From: Paenibacillus sp. NEAU-GSW1
GTDB taxonomy: Bacteria; Bacillota; Bacilli; Paenibacillales; Paenibacillaceae
DNA length: 64,000 nucleotides
Direction of reading: 5' to 3'
Assembly: GCF_009737085.1 (NCBI RefSeq)
Contig: NZ_WOVL01000003.1
Span: 1-64,000 of the forward strand
The notes beneath the pieces were generated by a model, which did no database searches, had not been told where the DNA came from, and saw only the letters and a program-made list of their open reading frames with translations. Position 1 is the stretch's first letter. The number at the start of each line of letters is the position of its first letter. This document shows positions 27,979-36,787 of this stretch, one piece after another. The translations under genes were made by a program, and so were the position numbers.

Positions 27979-29355
27979 TTATGAAGCTGTACTTCCCGCT
28001 TTCGTCATGTTTTCCAAAGACGTTCCTTTACCTTCGACTCCTTTGAAATACCAAGGCACCATTGCGAAAGCGCCGATTAACCAGAAAGCGGACAGGACGC
28101 ATAATGCGGCTTCAATTCCTGCAGACGTCGCGATTGCGGTCAGCATTATCGGCGAAATAACGCCCCCAAGCCGACCGAATGCAACGGACAAGCCTATCCC
28201 TGTGGAGCGCAAATGCGTTGGAAAGATTTCGGCAAACGTTACGTATGCTGAAATCCAGCTGCCATTCGCAAAAGTGGTCGCCAGCGTAAAGGCTGCAAGC
28301 ACCCAGCCCCAGCTGTGCGTCTGAGTAGATACTGCAAGCAGCACAACCGAAATGGCTGCCAGCGTATAAAACAGCGGTACGGTCTTTTTGCGCCCGATGC
28401 GCTCCAGTAAGTAAGCGACAATGAGGCCGCCAATGAGCCCGCCAATATTGGCGATGAGGTAGAAGAACGGCACAAAATTCGCGCTAACGTTGATCTCCGG
28501 CAAAATAAAGATCGGCATGAATGCAAAGATGCCATAATAGCCGGCTGCCTCAGAAAAATCCAACAGACTTCCGAGCGCCAATCGGCCGGGATACTTCGTA
28601 ACCAGCTCTTTGGTTTGTTTCCAAATGGATGCCGTATTTGCCTTTTTCTTTCCTCTCACGACAAATCGCTCTGTGCTTGCCTGAGCCTTCTCAATACCTT
28701 CAACCACTTTGGACGCCGCTTCCAGTTCACCCTGCTCGATCAGCCATCGAGGAGATTCCGGGATATATCTCCGAATGATTAAGGCAAGCAGCGAGACGAG
28801 CGCGCCAAAGCCAAAGGCAATTCGCCAGCCCCACTCCAAAGGAAGGCTATTGATCACGACCAGCGTGACCAGCGCCGCAAGAATAGGCCCCAGCGACCAA
28901 AAATTCATAACATGTGCATTGGCTTTTCCGCGATACTTAGTCGGGATAAACTCGCTGATAGCAGCATTAATCGCCGCATACTCAGCTCCTACGCCAATTG
29001 CTGTCAGTAATCGAAGGACGAGCAACGACTCGTAATTCCAAGAAAATGCCGACAAAAGCGTGAACGTTCCATAAAGCGTCAGCGTGATCAGAAACAACCG
29101 CTTTCTCCCGAATCGGTCCGCCAAATACCCGAGCACATAGGAACCGATCATGATTCCGATGAACCAAACGCTTAAAATCCAGGATTGCTCGTATTCGGTC
29201 AGGCTCCATTTATCTTTGAACACGCCGATTATATTGCCGATGATCGTGACCTCAAATGAGTCCAGCATCCAGGCGATGCCAAGCGCCAGTGAAACGTGAG
29301 TATGGAATTTGTTCCACTTCAAATTTTCCAGCCTGGCCAGAAGCTGATTTTTCAC
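27979..29355 (-). CDS. MFS transporter, sugar/aromatic-acid:H+ symporter type
   Basis: The protein has 458 residues and 12 helices. Conserved MFS motifs are GYLADRFGRKRLFLITLTLYG after helix 2, RLLTAIGVGAEYAAINAAISEFIPTKYRG (helix 4-5), and YLLERIGRKKTVPLFY after helix 8. This is the pattern of the AAHS/SV2-like group that imports organic acids and sugars. Lying between SfnG-like and SfnB-like genes, it probably imports the organosulfur substrate in place of the usual SsuABC transporter, which is absent. AGGAGGTGACAC-like sequence precedes the GTG/ATG start. Confidence 0.88.
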   Translation of the reverse strand: MKNQLLARLENLKWNKFHTHVSLALGIAWMLDSFEVTIIGNIIGVFKDKWSLTEYEQSWILSVWFIGIMIGSYVLGYLADRFGRKRLFLITLTLYGTFTLLSAFSWNYESLLVLRLLTAIGVGAEYAAINAAISEFIPTKYRGKANAHVMNFWSLGPILAALVTLVVINSLPLEWGWRIAFGFGALVSLLALIIRRYIPESPRWLIEQGELEAASKVVEGIEKAQASTERFVVRGKKKANTASIWKQTKELVTKYPGRLALGSLLDFSEAAGYYGIFAFMPIFILPEINVSANFVPFFYLIANIGGLIGGLIVAYLLERIGRKKTVPLFYTLAAISVVLLAVSTQTHSWGWVLAAFTLATTFANGSWISAYVTFAEIFPTHLRSTGIGLSVAFGRLGGVISPIMLTAIATSAGIEAALCVLSAFWLIGAFAMVPWYFKGVEGKGTSLENMTKAGSTAS

Positions 29356-29382
29356 CCTGTGTCACCTCCTTTTCCAAATGTC

Positions 29383-30459
29383 TCATAACGCGGAAGCGCT
29401 GAGCAGAGCTGCTTCCTTCTCCCTCACGAGCGGAATAACTTTTTCCCCAAAAGCTTTAATGTCCTCGTCATAATGAAGGAAGCCCGTCAGAATTAGATCA
29501 ACCCCGATTTTCTTTAATTCGATAATACGGTCGGCAACCTGCTCCGCCGTCCCGATCAAGCCGGTTTTGAATCCGTCATTGTACTGTACAAGGTCGTCGA
29601 AATTGGAATTCGCCCACATGCCTTCCCTTTCCGGAGAAGCTTTCCCGGCAAACTGGACTTGGCTGCGGAAGCCTTCGACCGCTTCGGGATCGGCGTAATC
29701 GATAATATCCCGCAAAACTTGCCTTGCCTCTTCCTCCGTATCCCTTACGATAACGAACGCATTAACGCCAAAGCTCAGCTTGCGGTTTTGGGCGGCAGCC
29801 AGTCGGGACACATCCTCAATCTGAGCGCGGAACCCGTCAATCGTATTGCCGTTCATAAAATACCAGTCGGAAACTTTCGCAGCCATTTCGCGGGCTGCCG
29901 CAGAGTTTCCGCCCTGGAATACGGGCGGGATTACGTTCGGCTTCGGTTTATGCGGAGCCCCGTTGATTCGATAAAAATCACCGCGGAAGCTCGTTTCCTC
30001 CTCAGACCACAGCTGCTTGAGAACGCGAATAAACTCTTCCGAGCGCCGATACCGCTCATTGTGGTCCAGCCACGGTTCACCAAAGCCATGAAATTCGCCT
30101 TTGAACCAGCCGCTTACGATGTTGACGGCTGCACGGCCTTTGCTGATTTGATCAATGGTCGTGATCGCCTTTGCAATCGTTCCCGGATGCCAAAGCCCTG
30201 GCAGAACGGCGGCGATTAATTTAAGCTTCGTTGTCACCGTGGCCAATGCCGATGCCAATGCAATGGCCTCAAGCTGGTTTTCAGCGCCGTAGCTGGCGAT
30301 AAATCGGGTTTGAAGCAGCGCATACTCAAACCCCGCTTCTTCGGCCAACCGGGCATATTTCGAATTGTCATCAAACGACCAGCCCGTCTTTTGCGGAATT
30401 TTGGATATGACCAGCCCTCCGCTTACATTCGGTACCCAATAAGCAAATTTCAATGACAT
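29383..30459 (-). CDS. sfnG: FMNH2-dependent dimethyl sulfone monooxygenase-like enzyme
   Basis: The protein has 358 residues from the ATG at 30459 after GAGGTG. It is an LLM-class flavin-dependent TIM barrel. KFAYWVPNVSGGLVISKI at the start, NIVSGWFKGEFHGFGEPWLDHNERY, VFQGGNSAAAREMAAKVSDWYFMNG, and DLVQYNDGFKTGLIGT closely follow SfnG of Pseudomonas, which turns dimethyl sulfone into methanesulfinate. FMNH2 must come from a reductase not seen in this window. A terminator-like hairpin lies upstream, so this and the two downstream genes may form their own transcript. Confidence 0.9.
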   Translation of the reverse strand: MSLKFAYWVPNVSGGLVISKIPQKTGWSFDDNSKYARLAEEAGFEYALLQTRFIASYGAENQLEAIALASALATVTTKLKLIAAVLPGLWHPGTIAKAITTIDQISKGRAAVNIVSGWFKGEFHGFGEPWLDHNERYRRSEEFIRVLKQLWSEEETSFRGDFYRINGAPHKPKPNVIPPVFQGGNSAAAREMAAKVSDWYFMNGNTIDGFRAQIEDVSRLAAAQNRKLSFGVNAFVIVRDTEEEARQVLRDIIDYADPEAVEGFRSQVQFAGKASPEREGMWANSNFDDLVQYNDGFKTGLIGTAEQVADRIIELKKIGVDLILTGFLHYDEDIKAFGEKVIPLVREKEAALLSASAL

Positions 30460-30521
30460 TGCTTTCACCTCTTCATTTAAAATTTAATATAGACAAGGGA
30501 CAAGCCCTGTTCTAAAAGGAC

Positions 30522-30554
30522 AAAAAGACACCTGATACCATGCATTCAGGTGCC
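30522..30554 (-). terminator. Internal terminator between ssuD and sfnG
   Basis: On the minus strand GGCACCTGA pairs with TCAGGTGTC and is followed by TTTTT. The next 60 bases are AT-rich with TATATT and a small ACAAGGG/CCCTGT palindrome that could serve as promoter and operator for sfnG. Confidence 0.75.
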
Positions 30555-30588
30555 TTTAGTGGTCTAATAGGCCGCGGATATTCAACTG

Positions 30589-31746
30589 TTATTTCACGGT
30601 AGCAGCTGTCTTCACGACATGCGCCGGAATGTTGTTGTTTGCAATGATTTCTCCGAACGGACTGATGAACGACCGTTCGCCGCTCTCGCGGTCCCGGGAG
30701 TACTGCAGCTTCGGAAAGAGCAGCTCCGCAGTCCGATAGGCTTCTTCCAGATGAGGGTAGCCCGACAATATAAAAGTCTCGATTCCAAGCTCTTCATATT
30801 CTCTGATTCGGGCCGCAACTTGATCGGGATTTCCCACTAAAGCCGTTCCGGCTCCTCCTCTCACCAATCCAATTCCAGCCCATAGATTGGGACTGATTTC
30901 AAGACTCGAACGATCGCCTTTATGAAGCTCCGACATTCTTTTTTGCCCAACGGAGTCCATTCTGGCGAAAATTTTCTGAGCGGAAGCAATCGTTTCTTCA
31001 TCGAGATGGGCAATCAAGGCGTCCGCAGCTTGCCACGCTTCCGTCTCGGTTGGCCGAACGATAACATGCAGGCGTATACCGAAACGGAGCGTTCGGCCTC
31101 TCTTAGCCGCGAGCTCCCGCATGCGGTTGATTTTGCGTTCAACTTGATCGGGAGGCTCGCCCCATGTCAAATAGACATCGACATGATCGGCCGCCACCTC
31201 CATCGCAGCGTCGGAGGAGCCTCCGAAGTATAACGGAGGATACGGCTTCTGAATGGTCGGGTACAGCACCGTTCCGCCTTTTACCTTCAAATAATTCCCC
31301 GTATAATCTACTTCTTCGCCCTCCAATTCCTTACGCCAAATGGTCAAAAATTCGTCCGTTAATTCATACCGCTCGTCATGTCCCAGAAAAAGACCGTCTC
31401 CTTCAAGCTCTACCGGATCTCCTCCGGTTACGACATTGATCAGAAGCCTTCCCTTGGAGAAGCGGTCCAAGGTAGCGGCCATTCGCGCCGCCGTTGTCGG
31501 CAGCATAAGACCTGGACGCGCGGCAACGAGAAACTTCAGTTTTTCCGTTACAGGAATCAAGGAAGAAGCGACAACCCATGCATCCTCACAGGATTTTCCT
31601 GTGGGAAGCAGCACGCCGGCAAATCCAAGCTCATCGGCCGCTTGTGCAATCTGTTTGCAATAGTGATAAGTAACGGCTCTGGCGCCTTCCCTTGTGCCAA
31701 GGAAGCGGCCGTCGCCGTGAGTCGGGATAAACCAGAATAGTTCCAT
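30589..31746 (-). CDS. ssuD: FMNH2-dependent alkanesulfonate monooxygenase
   Basis: The protein has 385 residues, near full identity of layout with E. coli Ssu[16 protein letters not shown] at the start, [17 protein letters not shown] with the active-site Cys, and [15 protein letters not shown]. It continues with [35 protein letters not shown] with the catalytic His-Arg region, and [22 protein letters not shown]. It releases sulfite from alkanesulfonates. The partner reductase SsuE and transporter SsuABC are not in this window. The gene lies 17 bases after the HpaB-like gene. Confidence 0.95.
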   Translation of the reverse strand: MELFWFIPTHGDGRFLGTREGARAVTYHYCKQIAQAADELGFAGVLLPTGKSCEDAWVVASSLIPVTEKLKFLVAARPGLMLPTTAARMAATLDRFSKGRLLINVVTGGDPVELEGDGLFLGHDERYELTDEFLTIWRKELEGEEVDYTGNYLKVKGGTVLYPTIQKPYPPLYFGGSSDAAMEVAADHVDVYLTWGEPPDQVERKINRMRELAAKRGRTLRFGIRLHVIVRPTETEAWQAADALIAHLDEETIASAQKIFARMDSVGQKRMSELHKGDRSSLEISPNLWAGIGLVRGGAGTALVGNPDQVAARIREYEELGIETFILSGYPHLEEAYRTAELLFPKLQYSRDRESGERSFISPFGEIIANNNIPAHVVKTAATVK

Positions 31747-31763
31747 TCATTAACCCCCATTCG

Positions 31764-33218
31764 TTAGATTACCGTTAGTCCGCCTTTGCTGGTCTCCTTA
31801 AGAAGATTCCAAATCGGATTGGTTAACGATTTCTTATCAAACCGATTGTATTGATTGGCGAGACCGCGAATCGGATCGCCGGCGTAAAATCTTTCATACA
31901 GCAGATGTCTCGCGCCAAGAGGGCTGCCAATAAGATCCCAAGCCAATTTGAAAAGCTCCACTTTCTTCTCCGCGCTGACAGAAGCGCCTTCGAAATAGAG
32001 ATGCATCAGCTCCGATATGGGTCCGTAGAAATCCTCGATGCCGGAAGGCGTCTGCACGAACCCCCCTGCTCCGACCTGCTGCAAAATCTCGATAGCTCTT
32101 GGATAGTATTTCGTTCCCAAACTTCTGGCCGTCTCGATGTACGAAAGGTCTGGAACCAGCACCCCGGATTCGTCGGGAACGGCTTTCGTTTCGGCCGCGA
32201 TGATAAGTGCCTTTATCACATCGATTTGCGTCAGCAATTCGCCAAGCTTCTCCTGAATATGGAGGAATCCCGTTGCTCCAATGGATTCAGCGACTGCAAA
32301 AGCGATGCCCGTGACAAACTCCAGCTTCGCGACGAAACGAACGACATTTTGATGAAAAGCAAGCCCGTTCGCCGTCTGATTTGCCCGTAATGCGAGCACC
32401 TTTTCGGGATCGCCGTACAGAAGAACCCTTTCCCACGGAATGAGTACGTCATCGAAAAACAGGACCGCATCCATCTCGTCATACTTCGCGCTAAGCGGAT
32501 GATTCCGTTCGCGCTCGTCGGCGAACGATTCTCTGCAGACGATATGAAGCCCCGGCGAGTTGGCAGGTACGATGAGAACATGGGCATGCTTTTGATGCTG
32601 CGTTTGGAATTGAAGGAAAGAAAAGATGACGAAATCATGCGTGTACGGCGCGCCGGTGGCTATCATCTTGGCGCCCCGCACTACGATTCCTTCCGACGTT
32701 TCCCTGACAACATGCAGAAACCGCTCCGAAATTCGCTTATCGTCCAGATCGCTTGAGCGATCAATCTGCGGATCGATAATGGCAGTCGTTAAAAAGAGAT
32801 CGTTATCCCTTGCCGCCTCGTAATACGACGAGATTTTATGCGCAAAATGCGGATCGAGGGCCGCCAACTGATGCCGCGCCGCGTACCAGCCAGTGATCAT
32901 GGAACGGGCGTAATCGGATAAACGGCTCATCATACCGTTTGTTTCCGCAGACCAGCAGGAAAACGATTGATTTCTTTTCGCGAGCTCTTCCTGCGTATAC
33001 GGAACTAGAAACGAACTGTGGGCATAATGCCCTTTGTCCGCAACCAGATATCCCACCTTATCCCGCTCGCCCGGATCATCCAGCATGTTGAACAAATTTT
33101 TAATCGTATTTAATGTGCCTTTGAAGGCTGCATGCTCAGGAATGTTACGGACTTGCTTCCCTTCCAGCCAGATGCTGCGCCCGTCATTCAGACTTGATAA
33201 AAACCGCTCTCCCCTCAA
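31764..33218 (-). CDS. HpaB-family FADH2-dependent monooxygenase
   Basis: The protein has 484 residues with a TTG start supported by AGGAGGGA six bases upstream. It is a two-component flavin hydroxylase of the 4-hydroxyphenylacetate 3-monooxygenase (HpaB) family: N-terminal helices, a middle domain with IVVRGAKMIATGAPYTHDFVIF, and a C-terminal helical domain with QQVGAGGFVQTPS and FYGPISELMHLYFEG. Family members hydroxylate phenols or related aromatics. Here it is the first gene of an organosulfur group, so an aromatic sulfonate or thio-aromatic substrate is possible but not shown. No HpaC reductase is present. Confidence 0.87.
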   Translation of the reverse strand: MRGERFLSSLNDGRSIWLEGKQVRNIPEHAAFKGTLNTIKNLFNMLDDPGERDKVGYLVADKGHYAHSSFLVPYTQEELAKRNQSFSCWSAETNGMMSRLSDYARSMITGWYAARHQLAALDPHFAHKISSYYEAARDNDLFLTTAIIDPQIDRSSDLDDKRISERFLHVVRETSEGIVVRGAKMIATGAPYTHDFVIFSFLQFQTQHQKHAHVLIVPANSPGLHIVCRESFADERERNHPLSAKYDEMDAVLFFDDVLIPWERVLLYGDPEKVLALRANQTANGLAFHQNVVRFVAKLEFVTGIAFAVAESIGATGFLHIQEKLGELLTQIDVIKALIIAAETKAVPDESGVLVPDLSYIETARSLGTKYYPRAIEILQQVGAGGFVQTPSGIEDFYGPISELMHLYFEGASVSAEKKVELFKLAWDLIGSPLGARHLLYERFYAGDPIRGLANQYNRFDKKSLTNPIWNLLKETSKGGLTVI

Positions 33219-33224
33219 GTTGTC

Positions 33225-33269
33225 CCTCCTTACATCAGGATCTTTGAGCTAAGCTCAAAGTCACTCCTT
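33225..33269 (-). promoter_or_regulatory. Leader hairpin element CTTTGAGC/GCTCAAAG before the HpaB-like gene
   Basis: On the minus strand AAGGAGTGA, then CTTTGAGCTTAGCTCAAAG, then ATCCTGATG leads into the ribosome site AGGAGGGA. Nearly the same 45-base element precedes uxuA (42018-42063), and one of the same layout precedes tgl (35048-35091). Confidence 0.65.
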
Positions 33270-33318
33270 GCAAAATAAATTTTTACTATTCCGATTGATT
33301 TGATGTGCTTTATTTATT

Positions 33319-33346
33319 AATATAGCTATTATCCAATTTATATCAA
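33319..33346 (-). promoter_or_regulatory. Candidate sigma-A promoter of the organosulfur operon
   Basis: On the minus strand the -35 TTGATA and the -10 TATATT are 16 bp apart. Transcription would give a leader of about 95 bases that holds the hairpin element. Confidence 0.6.
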
Positions 33347-33377
33347 CAATCAATATTTCTGGATTCGATGTTTATGT

Positions 33378-33398
33378 AACACAAATTGCAATTGTGTT
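33378..33398. promoter_or_regulatory. Palindromic operator candidate for the divergent TetR regulator
   Basis: AACACAA and TTGTGTT flank ATTGCAA, giving a 21-bp near-perfect palindrome between the divergent organosulfur operon and the tetR gene. It lies just upstream of the operon -35 and close to the likely tetR promoter, so it could control both. Confidence 0.55.
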
Positions 33399-33503
33399 GG
33401 GAAATATCGAAATAAACTACATTTTATTCGCAATTGATGCTGTCGCTGCCTGTTGTTTAACCGACATTTTATGCAAATATGTTGTTTGAGAGGTGGTTGG
33501 AAA

Positions 33504-34121
33504 ATGAATAATAACCGGGTAACGGATCGCAGAATCATTCGTACGCGCACCATGATTTCCGAAGCATTTCTAGTCATATTGCACAACAAACCGTTCGATG
33601 AAATCAGCATCGTAGACATTTCTGAACAAGCCAATATTAACCGCTCGACCTTTTATGCTCATTTTATCGATAAGGAAGATCTGCTTCATCAAATGGTTGC
33701 CGATAAGCTTAATCTGCTTAAGGAAAAGATCAATAAGGGGATCGAATCGCCTGCGGCTGCGCCTGCATTCTACAGACCCGATCCGATTTTTTTGGCACTC
33801 TTTGAGCATGTATTCGAGTATGGCTATTTTTATCGCGTTATGTTTGCGAACTGCACTGCAGGAGATTTTCGCACCAAATTTAACGGAATCATTAAAGATG
33901 GATTTTTCTTATGCCTATCGAAACAGGGAATGGAACAAAAACTGCAGGTTCCGCTTGATCTATTGCTCGACTATATAAGCTATTCAACAAGCGGAGTTAT
34001 CGATAAATGGCTGTCCGAAAATAAAGTATATTCACCTGACCATATGGCACTTCAGCTTACGCGGCTGTCTTTGCTCGGCATTTATAAATCGATGGGCGTA
34101 TCCGTCAATGAAGTCAATTAA
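33504..34121 (+). CDS. TetR/AcrR family transcriptional regulator
   Basis: The protein has 205 residues from the ATG at 33504 after GAGAGGTGG. The N-terminal helix-turn-helix is TRTMISEAFLVILHNKPFDEISIVDISEQANINRSTFYAHFIDKEDLL. The C-terminal helical domain resembles the DhaS/YfiR-type TetR_C_8 group (YFYRVMF, SYSTSGVIDKWLSEN). It is divergent from the organosulfur operon with a palindrome between, which points to local regulation. A strong terminator follows. Confidence 0.9.
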   Translation: MNNNRVTDRRIIRTRTMISEAFLVILHNKPFDEISIVDISEQANINRSTFYAHFIDKEDLLHQMVADKLNLLKEKINKGIESPAAAPAFYRPDPIFLALFEHVFEYGYFYRVMFANCTAGDFRTKFNGIIKDGFFLCLSKQGMEQKLQVPLDLLLDYISYSTSGVIDKWLSENKVYSPDHMALQLTRLSLLGIYKSMGVSVNEVN

Positions 34122-34151
34122 TCGTTATGAGCGGTCCGCCGCTATAATTAA

Positions 34152-34193
34152 AAGAAGCTCCTCCGCTAGTCGCTAGTCGGAGGAGCTTCTTTG
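34152..34193 (+). terminator. Terminator between convergent tetR and tgl genes
   Basis: AAGAAGCTCCTCCG pairs with CGGAGGAGCTTCTT over a 12-base loop. T- and A-runs allow action on both strands. Confidence 0.9.
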
Positions 34194-34207
34194 ATTTGGA
34201 ACAACGC

Positions 34208-35038
34208 TTAACGAACCGCTGTACGCGAGCCGATCACAGCTTCGATGCACTGCCCGCCGATCAGCCTCGGAGCCGTAAGCCCCAGCTCCGCGTGCAGCCG
34301 CATCGTCAGCCTGCGCAAATATTCAAAGTTCGGGTACACGACGAGATCGGACAAATAGGCCGAGGTCATTGCGCCCGGCTCGCGCTGCCGATTGAGCGCC
34401 GCAATAATCTCTTCGCCAGTCTCGATGCCGATGCCATGCCCAAAGAACAGATTGCCCTCCAGCTTGACGACGTTCTCGCCCTGCCATTCCGGCGTGTCCA
34501 GATCGTGGTCGGGATTTTTGAAATAAAGAACATCCCCCGGAAACGCCTCGTCTTTGTCATGCGTTGAAATGAGCCACAGGTCGCTGTCGTGATTCCAGTC
34601 ACGCAAGTACAGGTTGGTGAAATAACGGTTAAACGCCTCGTCGCCGATTACATCCAATATCGCCTTATACCACACGATTACAATAGCGGTTGCGCATTCA
34701 AATCCGTAAAGCTCGCCGTTCTGAAAAATATCGCGTATAGCGTCCGACGGCCTCACGCCGCTTCGCAGTCTGAATCCGCCTTCCCGCGTCCGCGACCAAT
34801 ACTGCTCGTTGCAGCGAGATTTCTCAAAAATCGCAAACGCCGCTTGGCTCTCCTGCAACGCTTTTGCCGCATTGACAATGCTCTGGCGCATTGCCAGCTC
34901 AAACCGCAAATCCTCCGGCGAGTCGTATCTGTACACAACACGGCTTAATTGCTTGCCGCGAACGATTTCCCTCTCCAACTGGGACAACGGCATTTGTTCA
35001 ATCCATTGCGCGCCGTTGCCGCCCGAAATGACGATCAT
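34208..35038 (-). CDS. tgl: Protein-glutamine gamma-glutamyltransferase (spore coat transglutaminase)
   Basis: The protein has 276 residues from the ATG at 35038 after GAGGTGGG. It forms gamma-glutamyl-lysine crosslinks in spore coat proteins. Cys115 in YGFECATAIVI is the nucleophile by comparison with B. subtilis Tgl. Other family blocks are AMRQSIVNAAKALQES, YWSRTREGGFRLRSGVRPSDAIRDIF, DVLYFKNPDHD, and FFGHGIGI with the conserved His. It is about 30 residues longer than the Bacillus enzyme. Expression late in the mother cell is expected from the family but not visible here. Confidence 0.95.
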   Translation of the reverse strand: MIVISGGNGAQWIEQMPLSQLEREIVRGKQLSRVVYRYDSPEDLRFELAMRQSIVNAAKALQESQAAFAIFEKSRCNEQYWSRTREGGFRLRSGVRPSDAIRDIFQNGELYGFECATAIVIVWYKAILDVIGDEAFNRYFTNLYLRDWNHDSDLWLISTHDKDEAFPGDVLYFKNPDHDLDTPEWQGENVVKLEGNLFFGHGIGIETGEEIIAALNRQREPGAMTSAYLSDLVVYPNFEYLRRLTMRLHAELGLTAPRLIGGQCIEAVIGSRTAVR

Positions 35039-35047
35039 CGCTTTCCC

Positions 35048-35091
35048 ACCTCGCATCCGAATTTTTGGGCAAAGCCCAAACTCACTCTCTT
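35048..35091 (-). promoter_or_regulatory. Leader hairpin element before tgl
   Basis: On the minus strand GAGAGTGAG is followed by TTTGGGCTTTGCCCAAA, then ATTCGGATG and the ribosome site. It keeps the layout of the elements before the HpaB-like gene and uxuA, with a compensated stem (TTTGGGC/GCCCAAA in place of CTTTGAGC/GCTCAAAG). Confidence 0.5.
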
Positions 35092-35229
35092 TTACGCATC
35101 AATTGGATTATTGTACGTGTCGATTCGCCTAATGGTGTGGGCTCTGCGCTTCGATCGCGGAGCACAAGCACCTTGTCCCTCCGCAGAATATAGTAAGTTG
35201 ATAATAAGCAAAAAGAGGGTGATCGCGTA

Positions 35230-36099
35230 ATGTCGAACAGAGATTTTTCGGAATCGCTAATTGGCTATGAGAAGGAGGACGACCAGCTGTGGCTGTGGGA
35301 TGATATTCCCGAGCTCAAAATGGAAATCGGCTATAAAATCAAAAAGCTGCTGCATCTGGAAAAATCGGCTTTTCAGGAAATCAGCATCGTTGAAACCGCA
35401 AGCTACGGCCGCATGCTTGTGCTGGACGGAACGCCTCAAATTACGGAGAAGGACGGCTTCATCTACAACGAAATGATCTCGCACATCGCTTTAACAACCC
35501 ATCCGAAACCGCTGACAGCGGGGATGATCGGAGGCGGGGACTGCGGTCCGGCGCGCGAAGCGCTGAAATATGGCTCCGTCGAAACGATTGACGTTGTTGA
35601 GATCGATCCGCTGGTCGTATCGGCTTGCCGCACTTGGATGACGCCTTATGAAAGCAATGACCGCATTCGCCTGTTCTACGAGGATGGCGCGCGTTGGATT
35701 AAGAAGCAGCAACGCCAGTATGACGTGCTTCTTGTGGATCGCTCCGATCCGTACGGACCAGCAACGGCGCTGTATACGGCAGGGTTTTACCGTGACGTGC
35801 ATCAAGCGTTGAAGGACGACGGCATTGCCGTATTTCAATCCGGCTCGCCTTTCTACAGCGATTCGTTCAAAAAAACGGTCAATCAGCTGCGCAAGCTTTT
35901 TCCGATTGTCCATACGTATACGACCACTATTCCTTCGTTTCCGGGCGGAATTTGGACGTTCACAATCGCCTCGAAGAGGTGGAGCCCGCTCCAGGCCGAT
36001 CTAAACCGGCTGCAATGGGAGAACGCCAAATATATGAATCCCGACATTTTTCGCGCGTCCTTCCAGCTTCCGAACTACATTCGGGACATGCTCAAATAA
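35230..36099 (+). CDS. speE: Spermidine synthase family protein
   Basis: The protein has 289 residues. It transfers an aminopropyl group from decarboxylated SAM to putrescine. The N-terminal beta domain (WLWDDIPELKMEIGYKIKKLLHLEKSAFQEISIVE) is followed by a Rossmann domain with MIGGGDCGPAREALKY, VVEIDPLVV, and LLVDRSDPYGPATALYTAGFY, which contains the catalytic Asp. The usual GGGDGG is GGGDCG here, and STDP is RSDP, so the amine specificity may differ. No speD or speB lies nearby, but a homospermidine-synthase-like gene is 7 kb downstream. Confidence 0.88.
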   Translation: MSNRDFSESLIGYEKEDDQLWLWDDIPELKMEIGYKIKKLLHLEKSAFQEISIVETASYGRMLVLDGTPQITEKDGFIYNEMISHIALTTHPKPLTAGMIGGGDCGPAREALKYGSVETIDVVEIDPLVVSACRTWMTPYESNDRIRLFYEDGARWIKKQQRQYDVLLVDRSDPYGPATALYTAGFYRDVHQALKDDGIAVFQSGSPFYSDSFKKTVNQLRKLFPIVHTYTTTIPSFPGGIWTFTIASKRWSPLQADLNRLQWENAKYMNPDIFRASFQLPNYIRDMLK

Positions 36100-36219
36100 A
36101 TGCTATATCATAGCGGATCTGCACTACTTTTAGCGATTGGACACTACCTTTGTCGGGCGGGCAGGGAGCGGAAAGAAAGGGGCGAATATGTGTATGATCT
36201 AAACCGGAGGTGATCGTTC

Positions 36220-36780
36220 ATGACGCTGCTCAAAACGAAGGAAGCTGCCCAGCAGCTTGCCGTCAGCGAAACGACAATTAGACGCTGGGTTTCTCTGTTC
36301 CCGTCTTCTTTTCCGAAGGACATGTTTGGCCACTACATTTTTGACGATGCCGCGCTGGAGAAGCTCCGTCGCATCAAGACCGAGCTCGAGGAAGGCATCG
36401 GCCTGCCCGATATTAAGCTGCCGAAAGCCGGTACGCAAACGCTAACGCTTGAGCCGCAAACCGCGGCGCTGCCGCAGCAAACCGCTCCGCTCATCCCCGA
36501 GGCATCCGAATCGCTGCTCATTCGCATCAGCCGGCTGGAGGCTTCCCTCTCCCATAAAGCGGACGAGGTCGTCTCGTTCCAGCTCATGCACCATCGGCAA
36601 GAGCTGGAGGACATACGCCAGACGCTTGCCCAGCTGGCGGCAAGCGTCGAGGCGCTCTATATTCCAATCCAGAATAGCGCGGCCGCCCTTGCCAGCGAGT
36701 CCGCAGCCGCTTCGCCTGCTCCGGCCGGAGGCCGGTCGAAACGGAAACGGATGCTGCGCGCTATTTTCCCATTTTTATAG
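36220..36780 (+). CDS. MerR/RacA-like HTH and coiled-coil protein
   Basis: The protein has 186 residues. An N-terminal winged HTH (LLKTKEAAQQLAVSETTIRRWVSLF, 3-27) resembles MerR and the sporulation chromosome-anchoring protein RacA. A Pro/Gln/Thr-rich linker (65-95) leads to a coiled coil (about 98-150) and an Ala/Ser-rich stretch. The end is basic and hydrophobic, KRKRMLRAIFPFL, which could touch membrane or DNA. RacA has the same HTH-linker-coiled-coil plan. Function is inferred from this plan. Confidence 0.65.
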   Translation: MTLLKTKEAAQQLAVSETTIRRWVSLFPSSFPKDMFGHYIFDDAALEKLRRIKTELEEGIGLPDIKLPKAGTQTLTLEPQTAALPQQTAPLIPEASESLLIRISRLEASLSHKADEVVSFQLMHHRQELEDIRQTLAQLAASVEALYIPIQNSAAALASESAAASPAPAGGRSKRKRMLRAIFPFL

Positions 36781-36787
36781 ACTGACG

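Noticed and set aside
33219-33346. S-box (SAM) or T-box leader before the organosulfur operon
   Set aside because: The leader is only about 95 bases with a single short hairpin and no terminator or conserved riboswitch core.
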